IMG/VR virus record: IMGVR_UViG_3300025617_001208
Coordinates: 1 to 64,000 of that record
Origin: a virus
Length of the DNA stretch: 64,000 nucleotides
Strand: one strand, 5' to 3'
The notes under the pieces were generated by a model that was not told the origin of the DNA, ran no database searches, and saw nothing but the letters and a program-made list of their open reading frames with translations. Both the position numbers and the translations under genes were made by a program. Every line of letters begins with the position of its first letter. The stretch's first letter is position 1. Of this stretch, positions 47,761-61,200 are shown in pieces.

Positions 47761-49593
47761 TTATACTGCCGAAGTTACTGTTGAAGAATATGTCCAGACA
47801 TTACTACTGTTTACACTATAAGACATGATAGTCCTAGTATAAGTTGTTGTAACCGATGTTGAAACATCTGCAATACTAAAGTCTGCAACAACACTTTGGT
47901 TTTGTACACCGTTACTATCAACGTTTGTAAACGTTTTGTTTACTGCACTATTAACATCAATAGGATCTGTACTAGAACTACTTGCAACAGCATAAATTTT
48001 TGCAATTGTTCCTGCTGGTAATCCAGCTGCTGGTGCTAATTCATTTAGTACTGTAGCAACATTTGACTGTAATGTTACACCTATGCCCATTCCATCTATT
48101 ACTAAACTAAAAAATAACGGCGATGCATTTACTTTATTATCAACATAACCTTTTGTTGCAACATCAGTAGATGTTGTAGGTTCTGCTACGTTTGCAATTT
48201 TTTGTTGCGTTACTAATTGTATAGTACTCGAACTTTCAAGTTGTAATCCACTAATTCTACTAGTAATTCTATTACCGTCGATATCTATATTATCAACTGT
48301 TAAATCATTTAGAACACCAATATTTGTAATACCTGGTGCATTAATAATACTATTTGACAAAGAAGTTTCTGTGAGAATATCTCTGCCATTAATTTTATAA
48401 GCAGTGTTTTTTGGAATATCGATACTATTACTACTTGTCCAACTATTAGTATCAAGCTCCCAGGTCCAATATTTGTCGTCACCTGATACTCTAATAACAA
48501 TACCAGATCCGTCTACGTCCGCTTCTTCTAATAATGTACTATCACTTGTAATTGCAAGTTCGATTAATTTATCTTCAACTCTTAGATTGCTTACATCTAA
48601 GTTAGTTGTATCGCCTTCGACTCTTAAATTACCAGTAATTCTAGCGTCACCTGTAACATCTAAATTAAATTCAGGATCTGTTTTAAATATGCCTACTCTT
48701 TGATTTAAAGTATCAATATGTATTGCATCTAAAACATTAGGTACGTTATCTGCATCAGTATCGGTTTGTACTTGAATTTTAATATCAGTGTCTTCGGTTT
48801 CTGCTTTAATTAGTATATCGGATCCTGTTGCAATTCTTAGTAAAGGACTTTGTCCAATTACAATACCGTTATTATTGTAAAAATTAATTTCTGCACTAGT
48901 AGTATCTTGTCCTTGACCCGATTGTGTTGTTAAAAAGTCATTTTGTGTATACTCTATTCCGTCAACGTCTGTAAGTTTTAAACTATTTGATGCTGTTCCG
49001 TAAAATTGAAAATTAAATATTGAACTTACATTTGTTCCAATCTTAATACTTGTAAATCCATTAATTGGAATAGCAGGAGTGAATGCAGTTTTACTGTGTA
49101 TTAATACCAAGCTACCGTTGATATATTCTTGAGTAATTGTTTGGTTAGTACCAGTTGTATCTCTTATTGTTTCTATAAACTGTCCTGATTTTAATTGACT
49201 TGCTGAATATGTAGGACCAACTAGTTGTAACCCAGTTGATGTTGCAAAATACATCTGCTCATTTGCACTATCTATCCAAATGTCTCCTTCAACTAAACTC
49301 GACGGCTGAACTGCTGTATATGTACTGTTATCTGTACTTCTAAACGTGCTACCATCATAAACTTTTAATCTGTTTTCGCTTGTATCAAACCACAGTTGTC
49401 CTTTAATTGGCTTGCTTGGTGGAGCTGTATTTGCAAAAGTTTCTAGTAGTTTTATAAAGTTTTCATTTAAGAACTCGCCAAACCCTTTGTAATTTCTACC
49501 AATAAAAATTAAGTTTGTGCTGTTTTCGTCAATTTTGCCATCTACTATTTCAGTTAGCAAAGATCCGTCTGTTTTATTTAATTGATACGCCAT
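47761..49593 (-). CDS. Tail-fibre-like virion protein, MAYxxN family (610 aa)
   Basis: Second paralogue: MAYQLNKTDGSLLTEIVDGK, FIGRNYKGFGEFLNENFIKL and KGQLWFDTSENRLKVYDGST. The middle has LDVTGDARITGNLRVEGDTT and a STDVATKGYVDNKVNA motif, both common in phage fibre shafts and chaperone-linked segments. The C-terminal 100 residues (FFSLVIDGMGIGVTLQSNVA onward) are beta-rich and look like the distal tip. The ATG overlaps the stop of 49593-51593 (TAATG), so the pair is translated together. Confidence 0.82.
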   Translation of the reverse strand: MAYQLNKTDGSLLTEIVDGKIDENSTNLIFIGRNYKGFGEFLNENFIKLLETFANTAPPSKPIKGQLWFDTSENRLKVYDGSTFRSTDNSTYTAVQPSSLVEGDIWIDSANEQMYFATSTGLQLVGPTYSASQLKSGQFIETIRDTTGTNQTITQEYINGSLVLIHSKTAFTPAIPINGFTSIKIGTNVSSIFNFQFYGTASNSLKLTDVDGIEYTQNDFLTTQSGQGQDTTSAEINFYNNNGIVIGQSPLLRIATGSDILIKAETEDTDIKIQVQTDTDADNVPNVLDAIHIDTLNQRVGIFKTDPEFNLDVTGDARITGNLRVEGDTTNLDVSNLRVEDKLIELAITSDSTLLEEADVDGSGIVIRVSGDDKYWTWELDTNSWTSSNSIDIPKNTAYKINGRDILTETSLSNSIINAPGITNIGVLNDLTVDNIDIDGNRITSRISGLQLESSSTIQLVTQQKIANVAEPTTSTDVATKGYVDNKVNASPLFFSLVIDGMGIGVTLQSNVATVLNELAPAAGLPAGTIAKIYAVASSSSTDPIDVNSAVNKTFTNVDSNGVQNQSVVADFSIADVSTSVTTTYTRTIMSYSVNSSNVWTYSSTVTSAV

Positions 49594-51593
49594 TACGAAA
49601 GTACTCCATGATAAATTATATAATTCAATGCAACATAAGGCGGAGTAATATCAACACCTGAAGCTAGTGGCGAATTGTCAACACCGCCGGTTTTTGTTAT
49701 CCCACTAGCTGCTACTGACGAAACTTGCTGTGTATATGCATCAACATCTGCTTCACTACTATTATCAACTTTACTTACAGCATAATAAGTGTCGCCTGAC
49801 TCGCTTGTTAAATTGTGAGTGTGGTCTGGCAAATTATTAATATCAAGAACAGCACTTTCGCTACCGCCAAGTCCGCCCATTTGTCCTAATGCAGGATCGC
49901 TTATAAGTCTATTTGGTCCTGTTAATCCGCTGGAAATACCAGTTGCTAATCTTCCTCTTAAATCAGGAATGTTAAAGAACAGTGAAGGGTTACTTGATGT
50001 TCCCCAATACCATGTATTATTATCATTTGGGTTATAGCCGAGTGCGTTTGCTAAATCGATATAGTCTAATAAACTTGTTTCACTACCGTCACAAATAAAC
50101 CAACCAGTAGGAGCAATTAAGCCTGCATAAGGAACAAGTGTGCCAAGAGGAATAATAGGAATTGTAGAAACAAGATTAGCCTGTGTAATTTTTCTTAATC
50201 CGGATCCTGGTCTATTAATTATAATTTCGTCAGCTGTGTCCGGTGTTGTAACCGCAGTTTTATCTGCAATAAAAGTTTGATTGATTTGTGTAGTAAATTG
50301 TTTAGTTAAGCCGCCTGTTTGGCCGTCAAATGCTATACTGTTAGTAGAACTAACTTCTCCGGTCATGCTAAATGTTGTAGCACTAGTAAGTTTATTTGTA
50401 CTTCCCGAACTTCCAGTAACATTGCCGGTTACATCGCCTACAAAACTTCCTGTAAACTTTTTAGCAAAAATATTGTTAAATCTATCAGCATTTGTACCAA
50501 TGTTACTTACATTAGGCTCATCTGCAAAAATATTATCAGTAGTTAAAGATCCACTAATAGTTGCACTACCAATTAAACTAATATTATCATTAAATGTAGT
50601 AGTTCCGCTTACTGTTAAATTGCCTTGAGTTGTTATATTTCCTGTATTAATAATATTACCAGTAATATCTAATGCTTCAACTGGATCTGCTGTGAGTATT
50701 CCTACATTTCCATTATTTTTTATTCTGATTGGAGTTATTGTAGATCCGTTGTTGTTTGTTCTTAAATCAAAAAATCCTGTACTTTGGTTTTGACTAATAA
50801 TTGCATTTGTACCTTCAACTTCAAGTGCAAGTGTACGTGTATTGCCGACTTCTATGCCTTCATTAGTTCTAACTGTAAATGGAAATGTTGTTACAGTAGC
50901 TTCATCGTTTCTTACAAATCTGTTTCCGTCAACTGGATTGCCATTAACTAGTAATTGCTCGGCTTTGTCGGCAATGCCTTTAAATCGTGCAACTGTATTA
51001 TCAACATTTGAACTAACATTTACACCTGGTGATAATTGTCCAAATCCAGGAATTAATATCTTTGGAGTAAAGGTATTACCTACAATTATGCTTACAGCAA
51101 CATTATCGATATAATTAATAATTGCTTGTCTATCAACATTATCAGTGTCAGTAATAGTTATTGCCTTTGCACCTGTATTAGTACCACTTGCAACTTCAGG
51201 CCCAACTAAAATCCAGCCAGAACCGCTATACAAATATAATTGCTGTGTGCCTGTGTTTACCCAAAGGTCGCCTAAAACACTGTTAGATATATCCGGTTCA
51301 TCTGTACCCTTTTTTAATCCTCCAGCACTAACCCAATTAGTTCCATCATAAACTTTTAAAGTATCATTTTGAGAAGTATTGTCGTACCAAAGTTGTCCTT
51401 CAACAGGGTTGCTAGGCGGATTGTTATCTGCAAAGTTTTCTAATAAATGCAAAAAATTAGTTAAAACAGATTCACCAAAGTTTGTAGCACCGCGTCCTGG
51501 TAATCGCAAACTTGTATCAGTATTAATATCGTTATCTACAACTTCTATACTACCTTTGTTTACACTGTCAGTAAAGTTAATTTGGTATGCCAT
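49593..51593 (-). CDS. Tail-fibre-like virion protein with tail-collar domain (666 aa)
   Basis: Third MAYxxN paralogue: MAYQINFTDSVNKGSIEVVD, then LPGRGATNFGESVLTNFLHL and EGQLWYDNTSQNDTLKVYDG. Shaft-like repeats (TGNITTQGNLTVSGTTTFND) lead to a phage tail-collar domain at about residues 500-620: LVPYAGLIAPTGWFICDGSE, FFNIPDLRGRLATG and INNLPDHTHNLTSESG are its usual landmarks. This domain is found at the tips of T4-type short tail fibres and related proteins, consistent with host-surface contact. The stop and start overlap with neighbours (TAATG). Confidence 0.88.
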   Translation of the reverse strand: MAYQINFTDSVNKGSIEVVDNDINTDTSLRLPGRGATNFGESVLTNFLHLLENFADNNPPSNPVEGQLWYDNTSQNDTLKVYDGTNWVSAGGLKKGTDEPDISNSVLGDLWVNTGTQQLYLYSGSGWILVGPEVASGTNTGAKAITITDTDNVDRQAIINYIDNVAVSIIVGNTFTPKILIPGFGQLSPGVNVSSNVDNTVARFKGIADKAEQLLVNGNPVDGNRFVRNDEATVTTFPFTVRTNEGIEVGNTRTLALEVEGTNAIISQNQSTGFFDLRTNNNGSTITPIRIKNNGNVGILTADPVEALDITGNIINTGNITTQGNLTVSGTTTFNDNISLIGSATISGSLTTDNIFADEPNVSNIGTNADRFNNIFAKKFTGSFVGDVTGNVTGSSGSTNKLTSATTFSMTGEVSSTNSIAFDGQTGGLTKQFTTQINQTFIADKTAVTTPDTADEIIINRPGSGLRKITQANLVSTIPIIPLGTLVPYAGLIAPTGWFICDGSETSLLDYIDLANALGYNPNDNNTWYWGTSSNPSLFFNIPDLRGRLATGISSGLTGPNRLISDPALGQMGGLGGSESAVLDINNLPDHTHNLTSESGDTYYAVSKVDNSSEADVDAYTQQVSSVAASGITKTGGVDNSPLASGVDITPPYVALNYIIYHGVLS

Positions 51594-52198
51594 TAGCTAT
51601 TACCTCCACTTAAACTTTGGATTCGTACAGTATAATCAATCTGGATAAGTCTGTTTAATGACTTTTGTACTGGGTGGAAGATAACGTGGGTAAGCAATTT
51701 TCCAGTACCGTCTGCACTATAGCTTCTCAAGCCTAATTCGTCAAATACAAATTGATTTTCGCTATCGCCACTGGTGTCAAATGCATCCTGACCATTTGGC
51801 TCGCTATAATCTAATAAGCAGTTTACAAACAAATCAGTATAATTTTGTCCGCTAACATGTCTAATTTCCATTTTGTTTCTAGTTGGGTCTGTGTTGTTAA
51901 CACTGTTTTCATCAACTACTTTACTGTATGTTTGATTGTAAAGGCTTGCAGTAGTTCCTGTACTGTTTGGTGTTAAATAAGTTATAACACCAGTAGGATC
52001 TACACTAGTTCCGCCATTACCAAAGCTCATTTCATAAACAAAGCCGTTGCCCTGATTACCTAAACTTTCTGCCAGTGCAATACTCATATTTTCATAATGT
52101 ATTGCATTTCTTTTATTAATTAAAACTTCGCCAGTCTTAGGATCATGTATTTTAATATGACCTTGAATGTTAAGTTTATTTGAATCATTATATTGCAT
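51593..52198 (-). CDS. Virion-associated protein (201 aa)
   Basis: MQYNDSNKLNIQGHIKIHDP is followed by TGEVLINKRNAIHYENMSIA and VYEMSFGNGGTSVDPTGVIT; the C-terminus is HPVQKSLNRLIQIDYTVRIQ. The pattern resembles a conserved structural protein of marine T4-like phages next to fibre genes. No enzyme motif. A late motif precedes it, formed partly by the stop codon of the giant gene. It leads the operon of the MAYxxN proteins. Confidence 0.75.
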   Translation of the reverse strand: MQYNDSNKLNIQGHIKIHDPKTGEVLINKRNAIHYENMSIALAESLGNQGNGFVYEMSFGNGGTSVDPTGVITYLTPNSTGTTASLYNQTYSKVVDENSVNNTDPTRNKMEIRHVSGQNYTDLFVNCLLDYSEPNGQDAFDTSGDSENQFVFDELGLRSYSADGTGKLLTHVIFHPVQKSLNRLIQIDYTVRIQSLSGGNS

Positions 52199-52223
52199 TT
52201 GTTTGCTTACCTTTACTTATACT

Positions 52224-52232
52224 GTATTTATT
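52224..52232 (-). promoter_or_regulatory. Late promoter motif overlapping the giant gene's stop
   Basis: Minus strand AATAAATAC followed by AGTATAAG. The TAA of the giant gene's stop codon is part of the TAAATA core, as at 8222-8230. It is 26 bases before the ATG at 52198, with AAAGG between. Confidence 0.65.
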
Positions 52233-55200
52233 TGCTTAACTTAATTGTTCCGGCTCTTATAAACCTTGCAATTTTTGAATCGCTTGTTGATAGATCATCT
52301 GTCCAAATTTTACCCTGTTTACGCTGTATTACAATTCTTACACCTGTTGGAACATCGTCTCTAAGTATAATAGTATCGTTGTCTGCGTCAATAGTAAACT
52401 CTGGCTGTACTACATTATCACCTTCGGGACTATCTTGGTCAATTAGTGGATCAAAAACTGTAAACTCTTGTGTAGCAGGCTTTCTAAGTTTCTTACCTCC
52501 TACTATAACCTCAACTTCGTTATAATTTAAAATATCAAAATCTAAATTGTATATATTTGTGCTTCCATCGGATACAAATATTTGTTGTAGATCTTTATCT
52601 TTATAAGGAATAGTTTCAGTTTCGCCCTGCTCTTGCATTTTAGTTCCTGCTGCATACTGGGTTTTAACACCTGTTCCTAATGTACCTCTGCGTATTTGTC
52701 TTAATAAATTTCCTTCTATAGCATAGTACTCAATACGTTCTCCTTCAATAAACAATACTCCAGGCTTGCCGTTTGTTCTATTTGGAATTGGAATACCTGT
52801 TGTATCTTCTAAAGTTATATATTGGTCAAAATAGTTCAAAGGTTGACCTAATTTAAATACACTTGCTTCGTTTAAACGTTTGTAATGAACACGATTTAAC
52901 ATGTCTTTAAAAATTCTAAATCCGTATTTTTCACTTGTAACATTTGCAGCAAATTGTATTATTTCTACTACTTCATTATCTGCAGGTTTATTAAACAAAT
53001 TAACAACAGTGTTATTGCTCATTAAATTATAATCAACACTAGGTCTTAACAATTTATTATCTTGTATTACCCATACATAATTAACACCAGCGGCTGGCTG
53101 ATTAAGTTTTATTCGACCATTTGTTAGCTGAATAGCTGTATTGTACTCGTCACTACTTGAAGAAATAACCGGAGTATATAATACTTCAAAACTCAATCTA
53201 TCAAAATTGTTAACATCATGTTCGCTAAATGTAATTATTTCAACTCGTTCGCCTTCTTCAGGAACTTTTTTAAATGTTAAATTTTCACTTTCAACAAATG
53301 TTACATTGTCTATTCTAACAGCTAGTGGATAACTTGCAGACTTGACGCCGGTTAATTCTAACGGAATATCATTTTCTGCTGATTTAACTTTTAATTCTTT
53401 AAAATAACCATTGAGTGTTAAACGAACACCGTTATCAGTTTCTTCAGATGACTTTACAGTTGCAAAAATTTGAGTACTATCTTCCATCACAAAAGATATT
53501 AAATCGCCTTCGTCGTGCAATACTCCAAGTTTAGTACTATCATCCATGTCAACTAAATCAACAACAGTGTCTATAAAATAATATTCGCCGTTACCTAAAA
53601 TATAAATTTCTAAAATATCACCTACGTTACCTATAGTAGGATTTAAAAATTCAATTCTACTGTTAATAGCATCCCATCTATAATCCTTTGTATCAGTAAT
53701 TACTCTATTATTTAAAATTACAACAACATCATCGTTTGATATTTTTGAAGGTTTCTCAAACTGCCATTGTTGTATGCCGTATACTCGATCATTGGTTACA
53801 ATGTGTCTAATATTGTAGCCTGCATTTAAAAATTTATCACCTTGTTTAACAAGCATTTTATGAGTAAACGGTTTTGCTGTATAAGTCATGTTGTTTTTGT
53901 CAAACTTGTAAACATAATTTACACCGTCTCCAACAAAACTCTTATCTACCATAATTTCACTAAACGATTTTGTATCATTATTATAAAGACTAAATCCAAT
54001 AAGTTCGCCGGCTGATGGAGCTCTACTAAATCTTAAAGCGGCGCAATTTTCTTGTTTGTAACTACTATCAGTTTCAAAAATTTCATAATTTAATCCTACT
54101 TGCTGAACAACTCCGTTTATTGTTACAAAACTACTAATCGGATTGGTAAACTTAATACCAGTAACAAATATTTTAGTATTTCCATCGCCAATAAATGTGT
54201 CGCTTTCTAATATATCATTGCCGTTATTGCCAACAACAATAATATGCAAGTCTTGATCATCTTGTATTGTGCTATCATCTTCGAATACTAGCAGATTATT
54301 TTCATAATCTACAGTATACGAATCAATATCAACTTTATTTCCATTTAAGTTAACAATTATAGCTTGCTGACTTTGAGGTAACATGTCTATTGAATACGAC
54401 AATGTGTTGCCTTTGGTTTTATAGATATAACTGGTTTTTATACCTTGACCGTCAGCTGGCTTGTGTTTGACTTGTATATCTAAGGTATCTACAATTTGAC
54501 CCGGTACTACTTCTTCTGGACCTGCACTTGTAATAGGTGTAACAAATCCGTCGCCATCAACTGTAATTTCTCCACTATTTAATCCTTTGGCTGTATTATT
54601 AAATCCGCCTCCAGTAAGTTCTGTATCAAGCACATTATCAGCTGGTTCAAAACTGCCATCGCTGGTTTCTTTTCGTACAATAAAGATATCGCCAGCAGCA
54701 GTCGGCACCTCGTTGCTAATTAATATTTCGTCAGTAACACCGTCTCCGTATACAGTATTTAATAATGCATTTTTATTAGTAATTGCACTACTGCCATCAA
54801 AATTAGGATCGTCTATACGCACATTATTTTTATAAATGTTGTATGCAACACCGTCTTCTAACGGCTTACTTAACGTTAGTACTAATGTACTTCCATCTAA
54901 TGTAAAAATTTCATCTTCAGTTTGACTAAAGATATCCCACGGTATAGTACCAAACCCGCCAATATCAAAGCCTTGCTCGGTTGCAAAGTCGACACTTTCT
55001 AAATTTACACCATCATAGTTAATACCAGTCATAAGCTGACCTAAATTTGTAGTGCCATCTTCGTTTTTTGTAATACCTGGCATGCCATTAGTTGGGTTAT
55101 AATACGCATTAATTCTGTCGGCTGCTGACAACATTGCAGAATCTTTGTAATATGTTATTTCAATTACTGCGTTATTTGCAGGAGCAGTTTCAAATACAAT

Positions 55201-58200
55201 TTGACCTAGTGTTCTTTCATACGTTTTAGATGTATTTTTTATATTACTAGTTTCAAAATCTGTATATAAAACATCGTTGCCATTTACTGTAATGCTAATT
55301 CTGCTTTTACGTAAATCTAATGGCCATTTGGTATTAAATGTTTTTTGTGCACCTGTGCCTGTAAATGTTTCAACTGTTTTTAAATCTGTAAACACAAAAT
55401 TACCCGACACACGATCAAACTTCATAATCATGTGTGTGCTTCTTACCGGACTATCTCCTAGTACTGCTATAATTCTTGGAATTTCATAATCGTCATCATA
55501 GCTACCATTAATTTCAATACTTGGTTGACTTGTATACAATGCATCGCTATAATCAATATCAATAGAAGTTAATTTATCACCTGTTCTATAGCCTTTGCCT
55601 ATTATAGTCGGTCCATTGCCTCCAGATATTGTAATAACCGGTTGAGAATTTAAACCATGTCCTTGATTATAAATTACCAATTCTTGTATTTTAAACTTGT
55701 AATTGTCTAACCAATTTTTTTGAGGATAAGTTTCAATAAACTCTCTATCACCTACAACACGTTCGTTGTAAAATTTAACAGTTTCGGTTACAATTTTATT
55801 TTGTATATTGTCGTATCTCGGGGGCAAATCAAAATCACTAATCATAGTTTGAGAATTTTCAAGGCTTTCGTACGCACTAATGTATTCTCTAATTTTACTA
55901 CTATAAGGTTTTACTTCACTAATAAAATCTTTATAACTATCAAGATTGTCTGATTTAAAATTAATGCGCTGATCTAAAACTCCTAAGTTGTGTTTTGCTG
56001 TTAAGAAACTTGTTTTAAAAATCCAATCAACTGTTTGCTGTTCGTAAAGTGCATATCTAATACCTGTAAACAATATATCGTTGAATTTAATTTCTAAATC
56101 TTCAACAAATATTTTATTTTTTATAGTTTCAAGTATAATTCGTCTTTCGTTAACTGGTTCTGTATCGTAAACTAAATTATCAAATCCAATTTTATCAAAT
56201 CCAAAATTAGTGTTTTGATATAATTTACTATTAAACTTAATTGTGCCGTTTTGTCTACCAATTGTTTTGTAGTTTACAGTATAATCGACTTCGGGCTGTA
56301 CATCAATTTTTTGTAATAGTAGCCAGCCTCCTGCTCCAACATCTTTAATTTTAACAACATCGCCAATACGATCATTCAAACTGTTCAATTGATAGCTGCC
56401 GTCAATTAAATAATCAATTGCAGTATTTTCATCGTAGTCGGTGTCATACCAATCAATATATGACCAGAAATTTTCAACATTCCATTTTTGATACTTTACT
56501 CTTTCAAAATTGCCAGCATAATCGTATTCGTAAATTGCCCATTTACCATTAAGTTCGGCATCAGCTTCAACTAGCAAACTAAACGGACGTACTTGTAAGT
56601 CAATCAGACTATAATTTTTACCAGAATCAACAATAGTAACCGAGTTGACTCTGCCGAAATTATCAATAGTAGTTGTAACTTCTGCATCTGTTCCTGTACC
56701 AGTAATAGTAACAATTGGAGCAGATTTGTATCCATATCCTTGATTTTGAATTTCAACGGAAATTAATTTTCCGTTGTCAATAGTAGGATTTAGAACTGCA
56801 CGTTTAGCGTTAGCAACGCCAACAGTTTGTATATCGTTAATTGTGTCAACACTAATATCAAATTTACCTTCAAGTATTCTTGGCTGTTGATCTTGCTTTG
56901 ACAAATCTGTAATATCTTTAAAATCTGTTATTATTTGTTGTTTTAAAATTAAATTAGTTCTCTCAATTGTTTGCTTAAGAGCTTCTAATCCGTTTCTAAA
57001 TAAGCCTTGTCTAGGACGAGTTTCAATTCCATACTTCTTAGTTTCACCTAATTCTGTATCAGGTACAGGTCTTAAATTTTCATCGTAGCCAACTAAACTA
57101 TCAATCCATTTTTCAATAAACGATGCAGGTGGGTTACTTCCTGCTAGTCCTTCGCTTAGTAACTTGTATTCAGTATGTATATTTCTGTCGTTTATTTCGC
57201 CTTTGTATACATCAATATGCAATGCAATATCTTTGTCTTTTATAAAAGATCCGACATTGTGTAATGCAAACTTGTTTGTACTCAATGCACTCATAAACAC
57301 GTATCCTGCGCTTTGCGGATCTTTTATTAATTGTTCTGCATCATTTGAACTTATTTTTTTATTTTCATTAGATAACAATTTTTTATTACGTACCCAGAAA
57401 TAATATTTGGTTTCAAATGTTTCTGTTATTGCATTATATTTACGACCGACACTATATTTAAAGTCGCCGTATTTGCTGAGACCGCTAATACCTTCAATAA
57501 TACCGTCGTTTGTATCAGCTAATTCGTCCCACTCACTCGGTAAGTAATCACTTTCAACCCATTCAAAAACTTCTGTTTTACTACTAGGAACAAGTTTATT
57601 CCAAAAACTTGTTTGATTTTCTGCATTTCCTTGATAAGGATTATACCACTTTGTAGATTCTGTATTCCACCAGTACTGTCCTACATATTCAGCTGCCCAG
57701 TAATCGCCTTTGTTATTAGTAGTTACATCAACTGAATAACTTGCAGGATCAAACGCTAATTTTAAATCAATAACTTCATCTGCCGGGCCTGCAATTTTAC
57801 CTTGAATAGGATCAATTACATCTAAGAACGTTAGTATATCATTTGTTTTCTTATCAAATAAGAATGCACGTTTGATTTTATTAATATTAGGTGTGTCTAT
57901 TTGTTCTGATAGTTTTTTCCAACTGTATGTACCCTTTTCACGTTTTAAATTAATTACAACACCAAAGTCTGCTGTATATTCTAATCTTGGATAACTGATA
58001 TATATGTGATTAAAGTTTGTAAGAATAATAGGTTTTGAACTTAAAGATGTATCGTAATTCCAATCAAGTTCTTCAGCATACAAGTAGTTGTTATTAAAGT
58101 TTTGGAATATATAGATAGTTCCGCTATCTTCAAACTTGTTAAAAAACTTTGTTGTATTATTATCAAACGATGTATCATTAACACGTATTAGCGTCTGATC

Positions 58201-61200
58201 AAACAATGTCGGGACTGCTCTATCACCATTTGCACTAGCAACAATTAAATTGTCTTCGCTAAAGTTTAAATCAATACCAAACAGTTCACCTTCGGCACCG
58301 GTTGGAGGATACAACGTTTGATTTAACGCATACTCGTTACCTGTATATCTGTAAACATAAACTGATCCAAACGATGTACCTTTATCGTTGTTTCTAATAG
58401 CACTTACAGCAATAGCATTTCCGTTGGCACTGATAGCAATATTACTGCCAAATTCTTCGCTTAAATCAGTAGTTTCAATTGTTTCGTAATATGTATATCT
58501 ATTATTCTCACGTCTGTATACACTTACTTTATTTGTATTGAGAGTATCTTCACCATTTAAAATTAGTACTTCTCCGTTTGTACTAAGATCAAAATCAGTA
58601 GCAATGTTATATCCGCCAGCAACTCCTAAATTATCGCTTTCTTCATTTAATAATTCATTTTGAGGAGGAACATAACCTTTATAATCAACAAACTGATCTA
58701 GTAGCTCCCAATTGTTTAAATTAAATGCTTGTGCTGACATGTCTTTTTTTGCACGATATAAATTGCTATCACCTGTATCACCGGCTGTATTATTGTAGTA
58801 TACTATTTCACCCTGAATATAACTCTCTGCTGCCGAGAATGTTCCTCGAAAATTGTCATCTCTGCTAAACTTCCAAGTACCATCGTCTGTATCGTTATCA
58901 AAGAAATAAATTCTACCGCTTGCAGCATCACTAGCAACATACAATCTTAAAATGCCATCGATGTCTTTTCTGCATTTTACAATTCTGCCAAATCTTTCAC
59001 TTGTTGTTGGAATTGGACTTAATATTGTTGTTTCTAATTCGTATGTTGTACCAACTTCTGCTTTTTTATAAACGCAAACTGCGCCTCTAATAGAAGCAGT
59101 TGGCGAACCGTCTTCATCTACTGATATTATATTAGCACGTTCCCAGTCTTGGCTTTGTTTGTTAACTGTGCTAGTATCCGACCCGTCTATGTCAACCTTA
59201 GCTCTCCAAAGAGTGCCTCTGTCATTAACAATTTCTCCTGCGCTATAACTAGTGCCTAGTACAATATTGCCTTTATATCTTGTTAATAGATTAGCTGCGT
59301 TAGGAGCGCCAACAAACAAATATTCTCCGTTTGGAGACATACTTACACTATATCCAAATTCGCTATTATTACCAATAATAGAAGTTTCGGCTCCGTAATT
59401 TTCTGTAGATGAAAAATCACCGTTTTCACCTATACGGTTGTAAACAATAACTCTGCCATTAGAATTTGGATCTCCAATTGCAAGTCTAGTGTTTGTTTGA
59501 TCTACTGCTATTGCATCGCCAAAATTTGTTTTTAATCCTGTTTGCGGATTAACTATAATATCTTCAACATCGTATACAGGAGTATTTTCAAGAACCGACC
59601 ATTTGTCATTTCCTAAATTATCTATCCAAGCTCTGTTACCAACAGAAACATCATTGACGTTTAAAACATTATTATATGCGTCAATGTTTTCAAATCTTCG
59701 CGGCGCAACTTTTATAACTATTCCTCTGCTACTATCTGATAAATCAATGCCTTCTTCTGAAATGTTATCTTCAGTATAAAATTCAACTTCTTTATATCCA
59801 GTATAGATTACCTGTCTAAACCCGTCTAATTCGTTTGCGACATTGGTTAACCCAATAATGTCACCGCTTTGTAAATCGTGATTAATGTCAAAAATTGCTT
59901 TAAAACCTGTAATTGTTTTTTCTATTTTTTCAACTTGGTATTCTTTTTTAGCAAACTCATATACATTCCAATCTAGTCCGTCGTCTGTAACCCAAACAAA
60001 CTGTCCTTGTTTAACTAAGTTAATATCAAACCCTAACAACTGACTTACATTAGGAGTTATAAAATCAATTTGCGCAGGCGCTACATAGCCCGCGGTTTTT
60101 GTTATTTCTTCATAGTTTTCAAATTCAAAAATTTGTTGGTTGTAATTTGCTGGTTTAACTTGTAAATCAGTAGATGGAACTTGATATATAAAATCAGTTC
60201 TAGTATTATCAACTGATTTAACTAATTCAAAAGGCTGAGGTGTTAGTTTATATTTTGATTCGTCAATGGTAATTTCATATTCGTCAAAACTATCAGTTGC
60301 ACCATATTGACCTGCTCTGATTGCCCATTCCTCGAAAAATTCAATACTGTCTTTGTCTGCACTACTAAGTTTATCAAATAATTTAGTTAGCACATTTTTA
60401 GTACCTTTGTCTTGTATCATTCCTTGATAAAATTTATACTGACTAATATCGTCGTTAATGATATTTTTTAAATATTCTCTTTTTTGATATCCAATTAAGT
60501 GCTGTGCAAGTCTTTGCTGCTCAGTATCAAAATTATCAGTATCTAAGTCATAAAAATCTGCAAATTGAGCAGCTCTATAATCAAAGTTAGGAATTAATTG
60601 ATTAACCGGCTTTTCTACTAATGTTGACCAATTTATGTTGTTAAAAAATTCACCACTTGTATGACTAACTATCGAAGTATAATATTTGTCTTTATATTGT
60701 ACTACATCGCCAATTATATAATCTTTATAACTTTTCCATTTTGTAACTTTAGGTTCGTCGAACACAAATCCTGGTATGTTTAAAGTACCGCTCCAGTTAG
60801 CAGTTCTATAGCCAGTTACTTTAATTCGTTCTTGTCTGTATCCACTGGTTTCATTGTAAATTGTATCTGCAAAAACAGTATCATTATCAATCACAATGCA
60901 ATGTTCTTTTTGCACTAAGAATAAACGAATAAAATAAACACCAACATTATCGTCGTTACTTGCAAGACTAAAACTGTTATCTGTATCTCTTACTAAATTA
61001 ACAAATTCATTTGATAATAATTTACCGTCTTGATCTAAAACTTCGTAATCAAAAATACTGTCATACAAACTATCTGGCAAATAGAAATCTCTTTTAAACT
61101 GTATTTTGTTTGCACTAGGAGACAAACTTATTATACTGTTTTCTCCCCAGTTTTGTGTTGTCCAGAATAAAAATTCTTTAGCACTTAATCTAAAGTTTTC

